Of a stretch of 64,000 nt of DNA, positions 1 through 8,693 are shown one piece after another. Under the pieces are notes generated by a model, which was not told the DNA's origin, made no database searches, and saw only the letters and a program-made list of their open reading frames with translations. How positions within the stretch are numbered: position 1 is the first letter of the stretch; every line of letters begins with the position of its first letter. The stretch lies in NCBI GenBank assembly GCA_965262665.1, contig CBDHFR010000004.1, forward strand, positions 2,790,001 to 2,854,000, read 5' to 3'. This DNA comes from CBDBND01 sp965262665 (lineage in GTDB: Bacteria; Pseudomonadota; Alphaproteobacteria; Rhodospirillales; Rhodospirillaceae). A program made the translations under genes and the position numbers.

Positions 1-116
1 TCGCAGCACTGTGGCTGGCCTTATGGGGTTGAAAGCAACCGGCGGGCGGGCCGGCTGCCGCAGCATGACGGCGGCCTCAGTGCACGCCTCCGCCGGGTTC
101 TCAGGCTTACCACGAT

Positions 117-206
117 GTAATTATGGTGAGGACGTTGTTATGGCGACCAGGAGGGGCCGGCCCTGTAAACACAGGTTTTCGGAGCCGGATCACTCTCCAT
201 AATTAC
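117..206. repeat. Short element with 10-bp inverted ends (GTAATTATGG)
   Basis: A perfect 10-bp inverted repeat (GTAATTATGG at 117-126, CCATAATTAC at 197-206) bounds 90 bases. The GTAA start resembles IS66-family ends, and an ATG at about 140 opens a 20-codon frame, so this may be an internally deleted IS remnant. No target duplication is seen. Nothing else was recognised in bases 1-230. Confidence 0.3.
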
Positions 207-229
207 GCGGCCCTGGCGTCGCTCAGAAT

Positions 230-361
230 GGCTTTGTCAAGTTAACCGGATTCACTCCGAAATCCCGGTAAATTGTCGATGGCTGGTCTACGTAATTTCA
301 ATGGCTTAGCCTCATGGAGAGATACTGAAAAAAGCCTACAATCGGTTAACTTGACAATGCC
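230..361. mobile_element. 132-bp MITE-like element with 19-bp terminal inverted repeats
   Basis: GGCTTTGTCAAGTTAACCG at 230-248 and CGGTTAACTTGACAATGCC at 343-361 are inverted repeats with one mismatch. The outer bases GGCATTGTCA match the ends of the IS6-like elements at 4087 and 10087, so this is probably a non-autonomous IS6-type derivative. It has no room for a transposase. It abuts the point where the P450 gene loses homology and so seems to have caused, or marks, that truncation. No 8-bp target duplication is visible. Confidence 0.6.
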
Positions 362-1424
362 GCCGCAGGCCTTGGCGCGCGATGTTGAAGGTGTCAGCAT
401 GCTCGAACGCCGCCTCGTCGCGATTGGCCGATCCGGTAAGCAGAATGACGCCATCGCCGGGCTGGATCGTGCGTCCGCGCACGGTGATCTCCGCCTTCGC
501 GATCCGGAAGTCCGTCTGCACCGGACTGTCGAAGCGCAGCATCTCGTTCACCGCGTCGCGGATCCGGCCTGGCTCCTCGCGCAAGAGCTGCATCTGCTCA
601 CGATGGCGGGCGAGCGCAAGCATGCCGTTGCCGATGAGGTTGGTCGTGGTCTCGTTGCCCGCGATCATCAGCACGCTCAGCATGTCACAAGCTTCCACCG
701 AGCTGATCGCATCGCCTGCTTCTACTTGCCTCGCGAGCGTGCTCACCGCATCGGTCTCGCTCGACTGCATCCTGTCGGTCAGCAGCGTTTTGAAGTAGCG
801 TCGGATCTCGGCGCCTGCGAGGTGCGCGGTCTTGTGCTGTCGGCGCGTGGCGATCATTTCAAGCGGCCGGGCGCGTTCGCGCGACCAGGTCTCCCAGCGG
901 CCGCGGTCGTGCTCTGGGATCCCCATCATCGCGAGCATCACGCGCATGGCAAGGGGCTCAGCGACCTCGGTGATCCAGTCGACCGTCCGGCGGCGTGCCG
1001 CGCGCTTGATGAGTTCGGTCGCGGTGTGCGTGATGGTCTCGCCGAGCGTCTTGAGCTTCGCCTTGGTGAAGGCGTTGGCGGCGACCTTGCGCAGGCGCGT
1101 ATGCTCGGGAGGGTCTACGAGCAGGATGCTGTAGTCATCGGGGGCTGGCGGCAGCACGCTCGTCGCCGTGCCGCGCCACCGCGGATCGTTGGAGAAGCGC
1201 TCGTGGTCCTTCGCGACCGCGAGCACGTCCTTGTAGCGCGTGAGCACCCAGCTTCCAAGGATCGCGCTTCGGTGCACGGGGCTTCGTCGGCGGAGCCGTG
1301 CATAGGCCTTGTAGGGGTTCTGGATGACGCCGGGTGACAGGGGGTTGTAGGTGGCGCCGCGGCTTGCCGTCTCCCAGAGGCCGACGGCGTGTGCGCCGAT
1401 GCTCTTCCATCGTTCGCGGTTCAT
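336..1424 (-). pseudogene. Cytochrome P450, 3'-truncated (no haem-binding Cys loop)
   Basis: The 362-codon frame shows bacterial CYP landmarks in order: a HTRLR segment near residues 108-112, the I-helix oxygen-activation motif AGNETTT at 255-261, and the K-helix ExxR (E294, R297) followed by DSPVQ. Family homology stops at about residue 350 (near base 375). The last dozen residues are read from flanking DNA and the inverted-repeat element at 230-361. The FGxGxHxCxG loop carrying the haem-ligating cysteine, and about 50 further residues, are missing, so the product cannot be a working P450. No redox partner gene is adjacent. The plus-strand frame over 273-1337 is its antisense shadow. Confidence 0.85.
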
Positions 1425-2092
1425 ATCGGCCCACGTTTCATTGCTGTTTGGGTGTTCAGCCTGCTGGGATTGCGCACCCGTGAGCCCGGCGAGCGGCTCG
1501 CTGTGTCGCTTCGTTCGCAGCTTTCGATGATCGCACCGTTGCTGGTCCGCGACAATTAGGTTTTCTGCCGCAAAGAATAGCTGACGTCAACCAACCGCTG
1601 AAGCCCCCGCCGTCACCACCCCGCCACCCAACGTTTATGCAAAACAGGTCCATCCCGGCACGACCGAATCGTTACAGGCGTTTTGGGAGCGTGTCGACGG
1701 CGGGATCAAAAACTAGTGTGCTGAATAAATTGCACGACAAAAGCGCGCCTGCGTACGCTGGAGTTATAATGAATCCACTTTCATTTTAATTACGGATTAC
1801 TACGTCGTTTTCTGGATGGATTTTAGACCTGCAAATTATAATTTATTATCAATTACGTAGAGTGTTTTGACATCAAGGAGCGAGAATTATCTAGCTGTCG
1901 ATAGTGAAGGCGAAGTGCTGGATATCCTGGTTCAGTCACGCAAACCATCCTCACTTTTATTCACTCTCACTAAATATCAGCCTATAGCAAAAAACGGCTG
2001 AATTCCAGTGCAGTTAATTGCAAACACCTCTTGATCGACCCCATGGAATGTGGCATTTACTCAAAAATAAAGTAACATCTGAAGCCACTGAC
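1425..2092. other. Gene-free, AT-rich stretch before the integrase
   Basis: No convincing gene was found. From about 1730 to 2090 the sequence becomes clearly AT-rich compared with its left side, as is common at the edge of an integrated element. No tRNA gene or tRNA 3' end was recognised here, so the attachment site on this side is not identified. The short minus frame at 1456-1653 looks like noise. Confidence 0.4.
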
Positions 2093-3250
2093 ATGACTCG
2101 CCCGAACATCCTAACCGCTGCTTTCGTGAAGAATACAAAAACCCCTGGCCGATATGGTGACGGGAGAGGCGGTCAAGGTCTCATCCTGGTAGTCAAGCCA
2201 ATGAAATCTAACCCCCGCCTCTCAAAGGCATGGATACAACGCATGATTATCGCTGGGAAACCTACGCACCTAGGGCTTGGGTCGTATCCGGTCGTAACCC
2301 TGCAAATGGCCAGAGACGCGGCATTAGCCAATGCCAGGCTCATGCATCAAGGCATTGATCCTCGATCATCATCGGCCCCCACATTCGGCCAGGCTGTGGA
2401 AAAGGTTATAACGATCCACAAAGCAGGCTGGAAAAACCCTGAAAAAACGGCGGCGGCATGGCGCTCTAGTTTCAAAGCCTATGCGGCCCCAATCGTTGAA
2501 AAGCGTGTGGATAAAATACCAGCCCATGACATCATGGCCACGATATCGCCCGTGTGGAACACCAAGAGAGAGACCGCCAAGGTCCTGAAAATCAGGATCG
2601 GATCGGTCATGAAATGGGCCATAGCGAAAGGGTATCGGAAGGATAACCCACTTGACTCCATAGCATCGGCACTCCCCAAAAATGGGGTTAAGAAAACCCA
2701 CCATAAAGCCCTACCATATGCTCAGGTGGGCCAAGCAGTGGCAGGGGTCCGGGCGTCCGGTGCTTACAAAGGCTTGGTCCTGGCCTTTCAGTTCTTAGTC
2801 CTGACCGCCGCACGATCCGGGGAGGTAAGGGGAGCACATTGGGACGAGATAGACCTAGACGAAAAAACCTGGACCATACCGGGCGAACGCATGAAAAACG
2901 GACGTGAACATAGGGTCCCATTGTCCCCCCAAGCCTTGGCGGTCCTGGACGAAGCGAGAGAACTGCTACACGGGACCGGATTGGTCTTTCCCAGTGTGCA
3001 AGGCAAGGTGATGGCAGACGCAACCTTATCCGGCTTATGCCGTGATTTGAATATACCAGCCGTCCCTCATGGATTTAGATCATCGTTTAGAGATTGGGCT
3101 ACGGAATGTTCAAACCAGCCTAGGGAAGTGGCGGAAATGTCACTAGCCCATATTGAGGGGAGCGCGGTCGAGCGTGCCTACCGTAGGACCGATCTATTTG
3201 AGGCTAGGCGATCCCTCATGGATCAATGGGCCAAATACCTCACTGCATAG
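2093..3250 (+). CDS. Tyrosine recombinase / P4-type integrase
   Basis: 385 residues from the ATG at 2093; an upstream ATG at 2018 would add 25 residues that do not look like the family. The N-terminus fits an arm-binding DUF4102-like domain (GRYGDGRGGQGLIL, then a GLGSYP turn). The catalytic domain shows the expected set: R241 in AARSGE, K268 in MKNG, H326 and R329 in HGFRSSFRDW, H353 in SLAH and nucleophile Y363 in AYRR. Such integrases insert genomic islands at tRNA 3' ends. The small AlpA-like gene follows 85 bases downstream on the same strand, a usual island arrangement. All active-site residues are present, so it may be functional. Confidence 0.92.
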   Translation: MTRPNILTAAFVKNTKTPGRYGDGRGGQGLILVVKPMKSNPRLSKAWIQRMIIAGKPTHLGLGSYPVVTLQMARDAALANARLMHQGIDPRSSSAPTFGQAVEKVITIHKAGWKNPEKTAAAWRSSFKAYAAPIVEKRVDKIPAHDIMATISPVWNTKRETAKVLKIRIGSVMKWAIAKGYRKDNPLDSIASALPKNGVKKTHHKALPYAQVGQAVAGVRASGAYKGLVLAFQFLVLTAARSGEVRGAHWDEIDLDEKTWTIPGERMKNGREHRVPLSPQALAVLDEARELLHGTGLVFPSVQGKVMADATLSGLCRDLNIPAVPHGFRSSFRDWATECSNQPREVAEMSLAHIEGSAVERAYRRTDLFEARRSLMDQWAKYLTA

Positions 3251-3335
3251 GCTCCCAGGGACCCCCCACAAACTCCCATTGACTTTCACGCCGTTGTTAT
3301 GACTCAATCCCCCCTGGACTCAAACAGGGGGTCCC

Positions 3336-3638
3336 ATGGCTATCAAAATCTATAAAAGTCCGCGATCTCCTAGCCTTGTAATCCGCGCTAAGGAATTGTC
3401 GGAATTACTGGGGGTCGCCCCTTCTACGCTCTACCGTTGGCGCAAAGAACATAAGCTACCCAAGGCCATACAGCTTGGTAAAGGCTTCACCGCGTGGCGT
3501 CGATCCGACATTGACCAATGGCTAGACGATCAAACCAAACCAGAAACAGAAGACAAACCGGAAACCCCGGAAGAAACCCCAAAGCCCAAGGGTAAGGCCA
3601 AGGGTCTAATCAGTCTCATCCGTAAGAAGAAAAACTAA
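3336..3638 (+). CDS. AlpA-like / MerR-type helix-turn-helix regulator
   Basis: 100 residues. A winged-helix segment at about residues 16-48 (AKELSELLGVAPSTLYRWRK, then LPKAIQLGKG and AWRRSDIDQWL) is typical of AlpA/excisionase-like DNA-binding proteins of P4-type islands, which control integrase expression or excision. The tail (residues 67-95) is rich in Pro, Glu and Lys and likely disordered. It lies directly downstream of the integrase on the same strand and is followed by a strong hairpin at 3652-3672. Confidence 0.8.
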   Translation: MAIKIYKSPRSPSLVIRAKELSELLGVAPSTLYRWRKEHKLPKAIQLGKGFTAWRRSDIDQWLDDQTKPETEDKPETPEETPKPKGKAKGLISLIRKKKN

Positions 3639-3651
3639 ACGTGAAATAAAC

Positions 3652-3672
3652 GCCGTGAGTGAGTCTCACGGC
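3652..3672 (+). terminator. Hairpin after the alpA-like gene
   Basis: A perfect 8-bp stem (GCCGTGAG / CTCACGGC) with a 5-base loop lies 13 bases past the alpA-like stop codon. There is no immediate T-run; the nearest is at about 3686. It is therefore a probable but not classical intrinsic terminator. Confidence 0.45.
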
Positions 3673-3726
3673 TTGGCCGGTATGGTTTTTCACCTGAAAA
3701 TCCTAGAAGGCCCCTCCTCAGCGATC

Positions 3727-3927
3727 CTAGGCCGTCCTAGGAGTCTTTGAAGCCTTGGACCGGGGTGGATATGCTAGGCAGTCCCAGCTCCCCCAGAACT
3801 TTTTATTATTTCTATTATGCAGGAAAGCTATTTCTAACCCTTCCTCTATATCCCTTTTTCTTTCCTGTAATTCTTTCTTAAAATAAGATTCCTGGTCTCT
3901 ATTGCCCCTTGGGACATTAGGGTCCAT
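3727..3927 (-). CDS. Possible small hypothetical protein (66 aa)
   Basis: A 66-codon frame rich in Lys, Arg, Glu and Asn with an amphipathic middle part (KKELQERKRDIEEGLE). It resembles no family I recognise. The frame fills most of an otherwise empty gap between the alpA-like gene and the IS6 copy. It could be a small island gene or chance. The rest of 3639-4086 shows nothing recognisable. Confidence 0.25.
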   Translation of the reverse strand: MDPNVPRGNRDQESYFKKELQERKRDIEEGLEIAFLHNRNNKKFWGSWDCLAYPPRSKASKTPRTA

Positions 3928-4086
3928 GATTTCTTACTCAATGCCATTGAAACTCTAGTAACGTAGTTACTTTGGAATACCCCAATTCCTGCGCAAGTAT
4001 ACCCAAAAAATTGCGCAAGTAGAAGCGGTCAAAATGACCTGTTGGTCAAACGTAGTTGTCTCGATAATAGTTCACTACTTCATCAG

Positions 4087-4860
4087 GGCATTGTCAGACT
4101 AACTGGCCCGGAGCAGAAGAAGCCATAATAGAGGGCTCTCAGGCTGCAAGTTGACGCCATTCGGCCAAGGCGGTGGCTCGGGCTTGTTTGAAAATGTCGC
4201 GGCGGTTGAGATGGCGTTGGTGGTTGAAGTGGGTGTGGATCGAGGCATGGACGGAGGCGAACTTCTGCAGGGTCTTGATGTCTCTGAACCGCGCCATCGC
4301 CCCTTCCCGTCGTCGGAAAGGTTGATGTGAGTTTTCCGCTAGGTTGTTCAACCAACGCTTGGTCTCTTGGCAGCCCTCGTTGCCGATCATCTTCATCGCC
4401 GCCCGGTATGACTGTAACCTGTCCGTGATGATCGTGGCCGGTCGGCCATGGCGCTTCATCGCACGCCTCAGAAACCGAAGCGCAGCTTCGCGGTCCCGCC
4501 GTTTCGTGGCCAAAACCTCAAGCACTTCGCCTTCATGGTCAACGGCACGCCATAGATAATGTGTCTCGCCGTTGATGCGGACGAACACCTCATCAAGATG
4601 CCAGCGCCAATTCGACCAGTTGCGCTGGTCTATCCGCCTCTTCCGGATCTTGGCGGCAAACAACGGGCCAAAACGGTTCCACCAGTACCGCACGGTTTCA
4701 TGGCAGAAGTCGACGCCGCGCTCAAACAGGATATCTTCGACCTGTCTCAGCGACAAGGGATAACGGACATACAGCATCACCGCGCTGCGGATGACCTCAG
4801 ATGCCGTAATGGGGCTCGGCGCCAACCGGCAACGTTTAAGCTTGTAGAGATGTCGGAGAT
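4087..4860 (-). mobile_element. IS6-like insertion sequence, right end lost
   Basis: The left terminus GGCATTGTCAGACTAACTGG starts at 4087 and matches, inverted, the end at 10087. The transposase reads inward from 4825. A matching right terminus is not found: sequence passes into an IS110-type fragment by about 4866. The element is therefore complete in coding capacity but has only one recognisable end. A diverged IS6 copy in opposite orientation lies at 8183-10087. Confidence 0.75.
4139..4825 (-). CDS. IS6-family DDE transposase
   Basis: 228 residues, the usual IS6/IS26 length. An N-terminal helix-turn-helix (LSLRQVEDILFERGV, residues 25-39) precedes the DDE core, with D78 in HLDEV, D135 in ITDRL and E164 in NLAENSH. 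All catalytic residues are present. The closely related copy at 8183-10035 is split by an IS3 insertion and differs at many residues (for example LRFLRRAMKRH here, LEILKRAMKRY there), so the two did not arise by recent duplication. Confidence 0.9.
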   Translation of the reverse strand: MAPSPITASEVIRSAVMLYVRYPLSLRQVEDILFERGVDFCHETVRYWWNRFGPLFAAKIRKRRIDQRNWSNWRWHLDEVFVRINGETHYLWRAVDHEGEVLEVLATKRRDREAALRFLRRAMKRHGRPATIITDRLQSYRAAMKMIGNEGCQETKRWLNNLAENSHQPFRRREGAMARFRDIKTLQKFASVHASIHTHFNHQRHLNRRDIFKQARATALAEWRQLAA

Positions 4861-4865
4861 TAGGG

Positions 4866-4950
4866 TGTCGTTGCCCTTACACGCTCGGCGTGTTCACGGG
4901 GTCTTGCCGAAGGGCGCGCCCCAATTCCATTGCAGGAAAGGGCAACGACA
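4866..4950. repeat. 13-bp inverted repeat upstream of an IS110-type start codon
   Basis: TGTCGTTGCCCTT (4866-4878) and AAGGGCAACGACA (4938-4950) are perfect inverted repeats 59 bases apart; the second overlaps the A of the IS110 fragment's ATG at 4950. They may belong to the IS110 leader, which in this family encodes a structured guide RNA, or may be a scar of the IS6/IS110 junction. Confidence 0.5.
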
Positions 4951-5437
4951 TGGATGTTTTTATTGGATTGGATGTATCACTAGCAAGCACGGCGATCTGC
5001 GTTCTCGGGGAGAAGGGGAAGATCGTGACGGAGGCGCAGGTCGCCAGCGCGCCTGACGCTCTGGTTTCGTTCATCCGCTGCGCTGACCACGGACGGAAGC
5101 GAGAGCCTGGCGACGGACATACGCGGGATCGTGGACCCTTCTCCGTGCCGCGCTCACGAGTCAGTCACCTGCTTCTGCCAAGGCAACCACCTAAGTTGAC
5201 CATACCTGGGACGACGATCGCCCGCAGGCGAAGGTGTTTCATGTTCAAGAGATCGTGTCAGATCGTGTCAGGCCGGAAGATCGTGAAGATCTGTGCTTGA
5301 CATCGACCGCCCCATTACGGAAGCGCGCAACCATTGCCCTGGCCCGGCGCATCGGCGTGGTGCTTCACCGGATGTGGCGGGATGGCACGGAGTTCCGCTT
5401 CACGCGCGAGGAGGCGATGGCAATCCGGACGGCATAG
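4950..5437 (+). pseudogene. IS110-family transposase, middle replaced by a 248-bp repeat
   Basis: The frame from 4950 starts MDVFIGLDVSLASTAICVLG, the RuvC-like DEDD N-terminus of IS110 transposases. Homology runs to about 5075. A repeat unit then occupies 5075-5323, and the C-terminal piece resumes at about 5310 (residues RATIALARRIGVVLHRMW, then DGTEFRF) and ends at 5437. Most of the RuvC domain and the start of the Tnp domain are gone, so the gene is dead. Confidence 0.75.
5075..5323. repeat. 249-bp direct repeat, copy 1 (two GATCGTGTCA decamers)
   Basis: Nearly identical to 5643-5901, with only a few single-base differences. It starts CCGCTGCGCTGACCACGG and ends CCCCATTACGGAAG. It holds two tandem copies of the decamer GATCGTGTCA where copy 2 holds three. 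It splits an IS110-type transposase gene. No terminal inverted repeat and no coding frame I recognise. Confidence 0.85.
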
Positions 5438-5642
5438 GCGCGGCTGCATCCCGCCAGCACTCAACAAGGACAGGAGGAAAGAGTCGCGCCAGAGGGTGGC
5501 GACCCACCGGTGTCCCCTCGCCGGGACGCGGTTCCCGATGATGCACGTAGCTCGCCTTGCTGCCGAACCGTCTCATCGCGTTCGAGCACGCTATTCAGAT
5601 TGGCACTCGGGAATCGTCTTGGACCAGGCATTATGTTGGCAG

Positions 5643-5901
5643 CCGCTGCGCTGACCACGGACGGAAGCGAGAGCCTGGCGACGGACATACGCGGGATCGT
5701 GGACCCTTCTCCGTGCCGCGCTGACGAGTCAGTCGCCTGCTTCTGCCAAGGCAACCACCTAAGTTGACCATACCCGGGACGACGATCGCCCGCAGGCGAA
5801 GGTGTTTCATGTTCAAGAGATCGTGTCAGATCGTGTCAGATCGTGTCAGGCCGGAAGATCGTGAAGATCTGTGCTTGACATCGACCGCCCCATTACGGAA
5901 G
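5643..5901. repeat. 259-bp direct repeat, copy 2 (three GATCGTGTCA decamers)
   Basis: Second copy of the unit at 5075-5323, offset by 568 bases at the start and 578 at the end because of one extra decamer. Between the copies (5438-5642) and after this copy to 6100 no gene is evident. A plus frame at 5510-5767 crosses the repeat but matches no family I know. Confidence 0.85.
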
Positions 5902-6100
5902 GCGAGCTATTGAAATAACGGAAGGGATTGTGCATCGCCGGAGGCTAGGAGACCTTACTTTCCAACTCAAGCCGATTTAGTCTGCCAAAACCTTGAAAGC
6001 GGACATTGGTTGCCTGACTAATCGGACATTTTCGGTATTATGTCGCAAATTCACCAAGCCCATGAGTTTCACCGAAGACTTTTAAAGTAGGAATACGACC

Positions 6101-6670
6101 ATGAAACGCGTCTTGCTCACCTGTCTTCTGTTTTCTCTCTGGAGTACTTCCCCCGCCAACGCACAAATACCAGACATCCCCGACGGCTTCATTGTCACGC
6201 CCCTCATGCGGTCCGCTCACTTCGTGCGCGATGTCGATGAGTCCCTCAAACTTTATCGCGACATCCTTGAGCTTCGCATTCGCTTCGAACGAACGTTCAA
6301 AAGCGAAGAGTGGGATCGGATTCTCGGTCTTGAGAATAAGACCGTGCGGGTGGTGCATCTGCAATCGGGTGATGGTGTGATCGCCAATGTGGCGCTGTTT
6401 CAGTTCGTTGGCGACACTCAGCCGCCCACGCCGGACCCCCGCACCTTCGTCGAAACCGGCGATGCGGCTCTGGTGTTTGTCACCTCCGACATTTTCGGCA
6501 TTAACGACAAGGTCAAAGCGGCGGGCTATTCCATCGTCTCAGAACCCATCGTGCTGTTTCCGCAGGAAGGGTCCGACACCCAGTCCTACGAAAGCCTGTT
6601 CTTCGACCGCGACGGCATCCTGGTGAATCTGACCCAGTTCCATGTGCCCAGTTCGGAAGTGCCGGATTAA
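6101..6670 (+). CDS. Secreted VOC / glyoxalase-fold protein
   Basis: 189 residues. The N-terminus is a Sec signal peptide (basic MKR, hydrophobic LLTCLLFSLW, cleavage after SPANA near residue 21), so the product acts in the periplasm. Residues 35-175 fit the vicinal-oxygen-chelate fold of glyoxalase/dioxygenase-like proteins: RSAHFVRDVDESLKLYRDILEL at the start of the first module and SLFFDRDGILVNL at the end. The substrate cannot be told. It stands alone between IS remnants, with an IS6-type end 7 bases after the stop, and may be cargo of a pseudo-composite element bounded by the two inverted IS6 copies. Confidence 0.8.
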   Translation: MKRVLLTCLLFSLWSTSPANAQIPDIPDGFIVTPLMRSAHFVRDVDESLKLYRDILELRIRFERTFKSEEWDRILGLENKTVRVVHLQSGDGVIANVALFQFVGDTQPPTPDPRTFVETGDAALVFVTSDIFGINDKVKAAGYSIVSEPIVLFPQEGSDTQSYESLFFDRDGILVNLTQFHVPSSEVPD

Positions 6671-6677
6671 GAGATAC

Positions 6678-6700
6678 GGCATTGTCAGACTAAATCGCCT
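6678..6700. mobile_element. Isolated IS6-type terminal repeat
   Basis: GGCATTGTCAGACTAA at 6678 matches the outer bases of the IS6 copies at 4087 and 10087, but no transposase follows. It is probably a stranded end left by deletion. Confidence 0.5.
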
Positions 6701-6808
6701 TGAAGCAGGAAGTAAGGTCTCCTAGCCTTAGGTGATTCAAAACCTGTCCCTTCCGAAAACCAGGCGGGTTCAACCGGTCGTCGCAACACTCTGGCATAGG
6801 AGGTTGCT

Positions 6809-6970
6809 ATGACGGTACGCAGACGGCGGTCGGATCGGTCTGGACGGAGCAAGTTGCATTCGCCAGGTCGACCGGACTCGGCACGGCGTGAGGAGCTTGT
6901 TCGGTTCTGGGCAGCGATTGCGACGGGGCGTTCGAGCGAGAAAGCTACCTCAACAACGGAAAAATTCTAA
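6809..6970 (+). pseudogene. IS30-like transposase, N-terminal fragment
   Basis: A 53-codon frame from an ATG at 6809. Residues 21-44 (RPDSARREELVRFWAAIATG, then RSSEKA) resemble the N-terminal region of IS30-family transposases, where a FWAAIAxGxSSExAA stretch starts the helix-turn-helix. The frame then runs into unrelated sequence and stops at 6970. The DDE domain is absent. Confidence 0.55.
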
Positions 6971-7016
6971 CGTAAGATTTAAGCTGACAATACTGTCAGT
7001 CCTCTGTCCCTTCCAT

Positions 7017-7728
7017 TTACCCTATCCGCCGGTACTCGTGATGAAGTCCACCGAGGTGTTCACACCTTGAGATAGCGTCGACCCGCACGGTAGGACGGGA
7101 AACCGATGAATCCTTGTCTAGGGAAAGATGCGTCCGGGCATGATTGTAGTATCGGGCGTAATGTCTAAGCGTCCGTCGCAGGTGAGCCTCGCCTAAGATG
7201 ATGGTGTGATCCAGGCACTCCCGGCGGATGGAGCCAATCACGCGCTCAACATACCCATTCTGCCACGGTGACCTGGGTGCCGTGGGACGGTCTCTGATGC
7301 CCATGGCGTCCAGCCGCCGTTTGAAGACCTTGCCGTAACTGGCATCCCGGTCCCTGATGAGGTATCGCGGTGCGGTCTCCCAGGGAAAGGCTTGGCTCAC
7401 TTGATTGGCGATCCAAACCGCGGTGGGATGAGAGGTGGCATTGGTCCAGACCAGCGCCCTTCGTTTGAGGTAAAGGACGACCAGGCCATATAGGGGTTTG
7501 AAACCCGCTGTGGGAGCCACAAACAGATCAACGGCCGCTATGGCATCCTTGTGATTGGCAATGAACGTCTTCCAGCTTTGGCCCCCGGGCCGGTAACAAC
7601 GCCCAAGATACTTGCTCACTGTCGATTGAGATACGTCAAAGCCCAGTTTGAGGAGTTCACCGTGGATACGCGGCACACCCCAAAGAGGGTTATCCCGCGC
7701 CATTATTTTAATGAGGTCCCGTATTTCC
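7017..7728 (-). pseudogene. Integrase-core (rve) transposase, 5'-truncated by IS21 end
   Basis: The C-terminal part of an IS3/IS481-type integrase-core transposase, reading down from about 7728. It keeps the region GVPRIHGELLKLG, first Asp in AAVDLFV, second in IRDRDASYGK, the Glu in NGYVERVIGS and the C-terminal ARTHLSLDKD. The open frame extends to 7919, but the first ~63 residues are the antisense of the IS21 left end that begins at 7729. The original N-terminus is therefore lost. A frameshifted relative lies at 20562-21570, and fragments at 15826-15932 and 22960-23299. Confidence 0.8.
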
Positions 7729-8182
7729 TGAGAACGGCGGTGACAAATTAGTCCACGGGAGCGGCGGGAATGTCCCGGCCGCGGGCGGCGCAAAAGTCTG
7801 CCACCTGTAGCCTTCGATCCGTTTGGGGATGGAAGGTGGGAGGATGTACTTGGTGGACCTTTATCTAACCGTGCGACTGGCGTGCCATGTGGAAGAGCTG
7901 AGCCAGCGAGAAGCAGCAAGACGGTTTGGGCTATCGCGCGATACAGTGAAGAAGATGCTGCGGCACTCGGTGCCGCCGGGATACCGGCGCAGCGAGCCGC
8001 CGAAGCGGCCTAAGCTGGACCCGTTCACGGATATCATTGACCGCATTCTGGAAGCGGACCGCACGGTTCACCGTAAGCAGCGCCACACGGCAAAGCGGAT
8101 ATTCGAGCGCCTTCGCGATGAGCATGGCTTCACCGGCGGCCAGACCATCGTCAAGGATTACGTCCGCGAACGGCGCCGTCGT
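7729..8182 (+). mobile_element. istA: IS21 left end with 5' part of istA
   Basis: The terminus TGAGAACGGCGGTGACAAAT starts at 7729 and recurs inverted at 14132 and, with one change, at 27415. An istA reading frame starts near 7823-7844 and shows the IstA helix-turn-helix (QREAARRFGLSRDTVKKMLR). After about 120 codons (8182) it is fused in frame to the middle of an IS6 transposase. No istB was found. Confidence 0.8.
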
Positions 8183-8353
8183 TTGTCGTTGCGTCAGGTC
8201 GAAGATATTCTGTTCGAATGGGGCATAGACATTTGCCATGAAACCGTACGGTACTGGTGGAACCGCTTTGGCCCGTTGTTTGCCGCGGAGATCCGGAAAC
8301 GCCGTGTTCATCGTGGATCCTATTCGCTGTGGCGCTGGCATCTTGATGAGGTG
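8183..8353 (+). pseudogene. IS6-family transposase, 5' part (before IS3 insertion)
   Basis: Residues LSLRQVEDILFEWGI to WRWHLDEV, equal to residues 25-80 of the intact IS6 transposase at 4139-4825, joined in frame to istA on the left. The gene is interrupted at 8353 by the IS3 element and resumes at 9586. Joining the parts across the insertion restores HLDEV-FVRING, so one intact DDE core was present before the IS3 hop. Confidence 0.85.
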
Positions 8354-8417
8354 TGGACTGGTACCGGTAAAATGGAGAGTGCCTTCTGTTAAAGTTTAAA
8401 CTCAACAGGAGGCCCAT

Positions 8418-8693
8418 ATGGGTATCGGAAGAACTGAGGAATTTCGTTCTGAAGCCGTTCGGATTGCATTGACGAGCGGGCTATCACACAAGCAAGTTGC
8501 CGCCGATCTTGGCATTGGCCTGTCTACATTAGGCAAGTGGATTACCAGTCATAAGCACACTGAGCTGCTGTCCGGCCCTCATAATGATAAAGACAAGGAA
8601 TTGGCTCGCCTTTGCAAGGAGAACAGGACATTGCGTGAGGAGCGGGACATTTTAAAAAAAGCGACGGCCTTCTTCGCCAGCCAAAGCCGATGA
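8418..8693 (+). CDS. IS3-family transposase OrfA
   Basis: 91 residues with an N-terminal helix-turn-helix (GLSHKQVAADLGIGLSTLGKW, about residues 21-41) and a C-terminal leucine-zipper-like helix (LARLCKENRTLREERDILKK). It binds the element ends. At 8654-8660 a run of seven A followed by G lies in the proper phase for a -1 shift, which would join OrfA after ILKK to the OrfB frame. The OrfA stop and the OrfB start overlap (ATGA at 8690). Confidence 0.92.
   Translation: MGIGRTEEFRSEAVRIALTSGLSHKQVAADLGIGLSTLGKWITSHKHTELLSGPHNDKDKELARLCKENRTLREERDILKKATAFFASQSR

Noticed and set aside
273..1337. 354-codon plus-strand frame
   Set aside because: It is the antisense of the P450 gene; the minus strand shows I-helix and ExxR motifs while this frame has no family-like sequence.
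8651..8661. A7 run in IS3 orfA as a sequencing error
   Set aside because: The run is phased for the usual -1 shift of IS3 elements and both frames are otherwise intact, so it is functional rather than an error.
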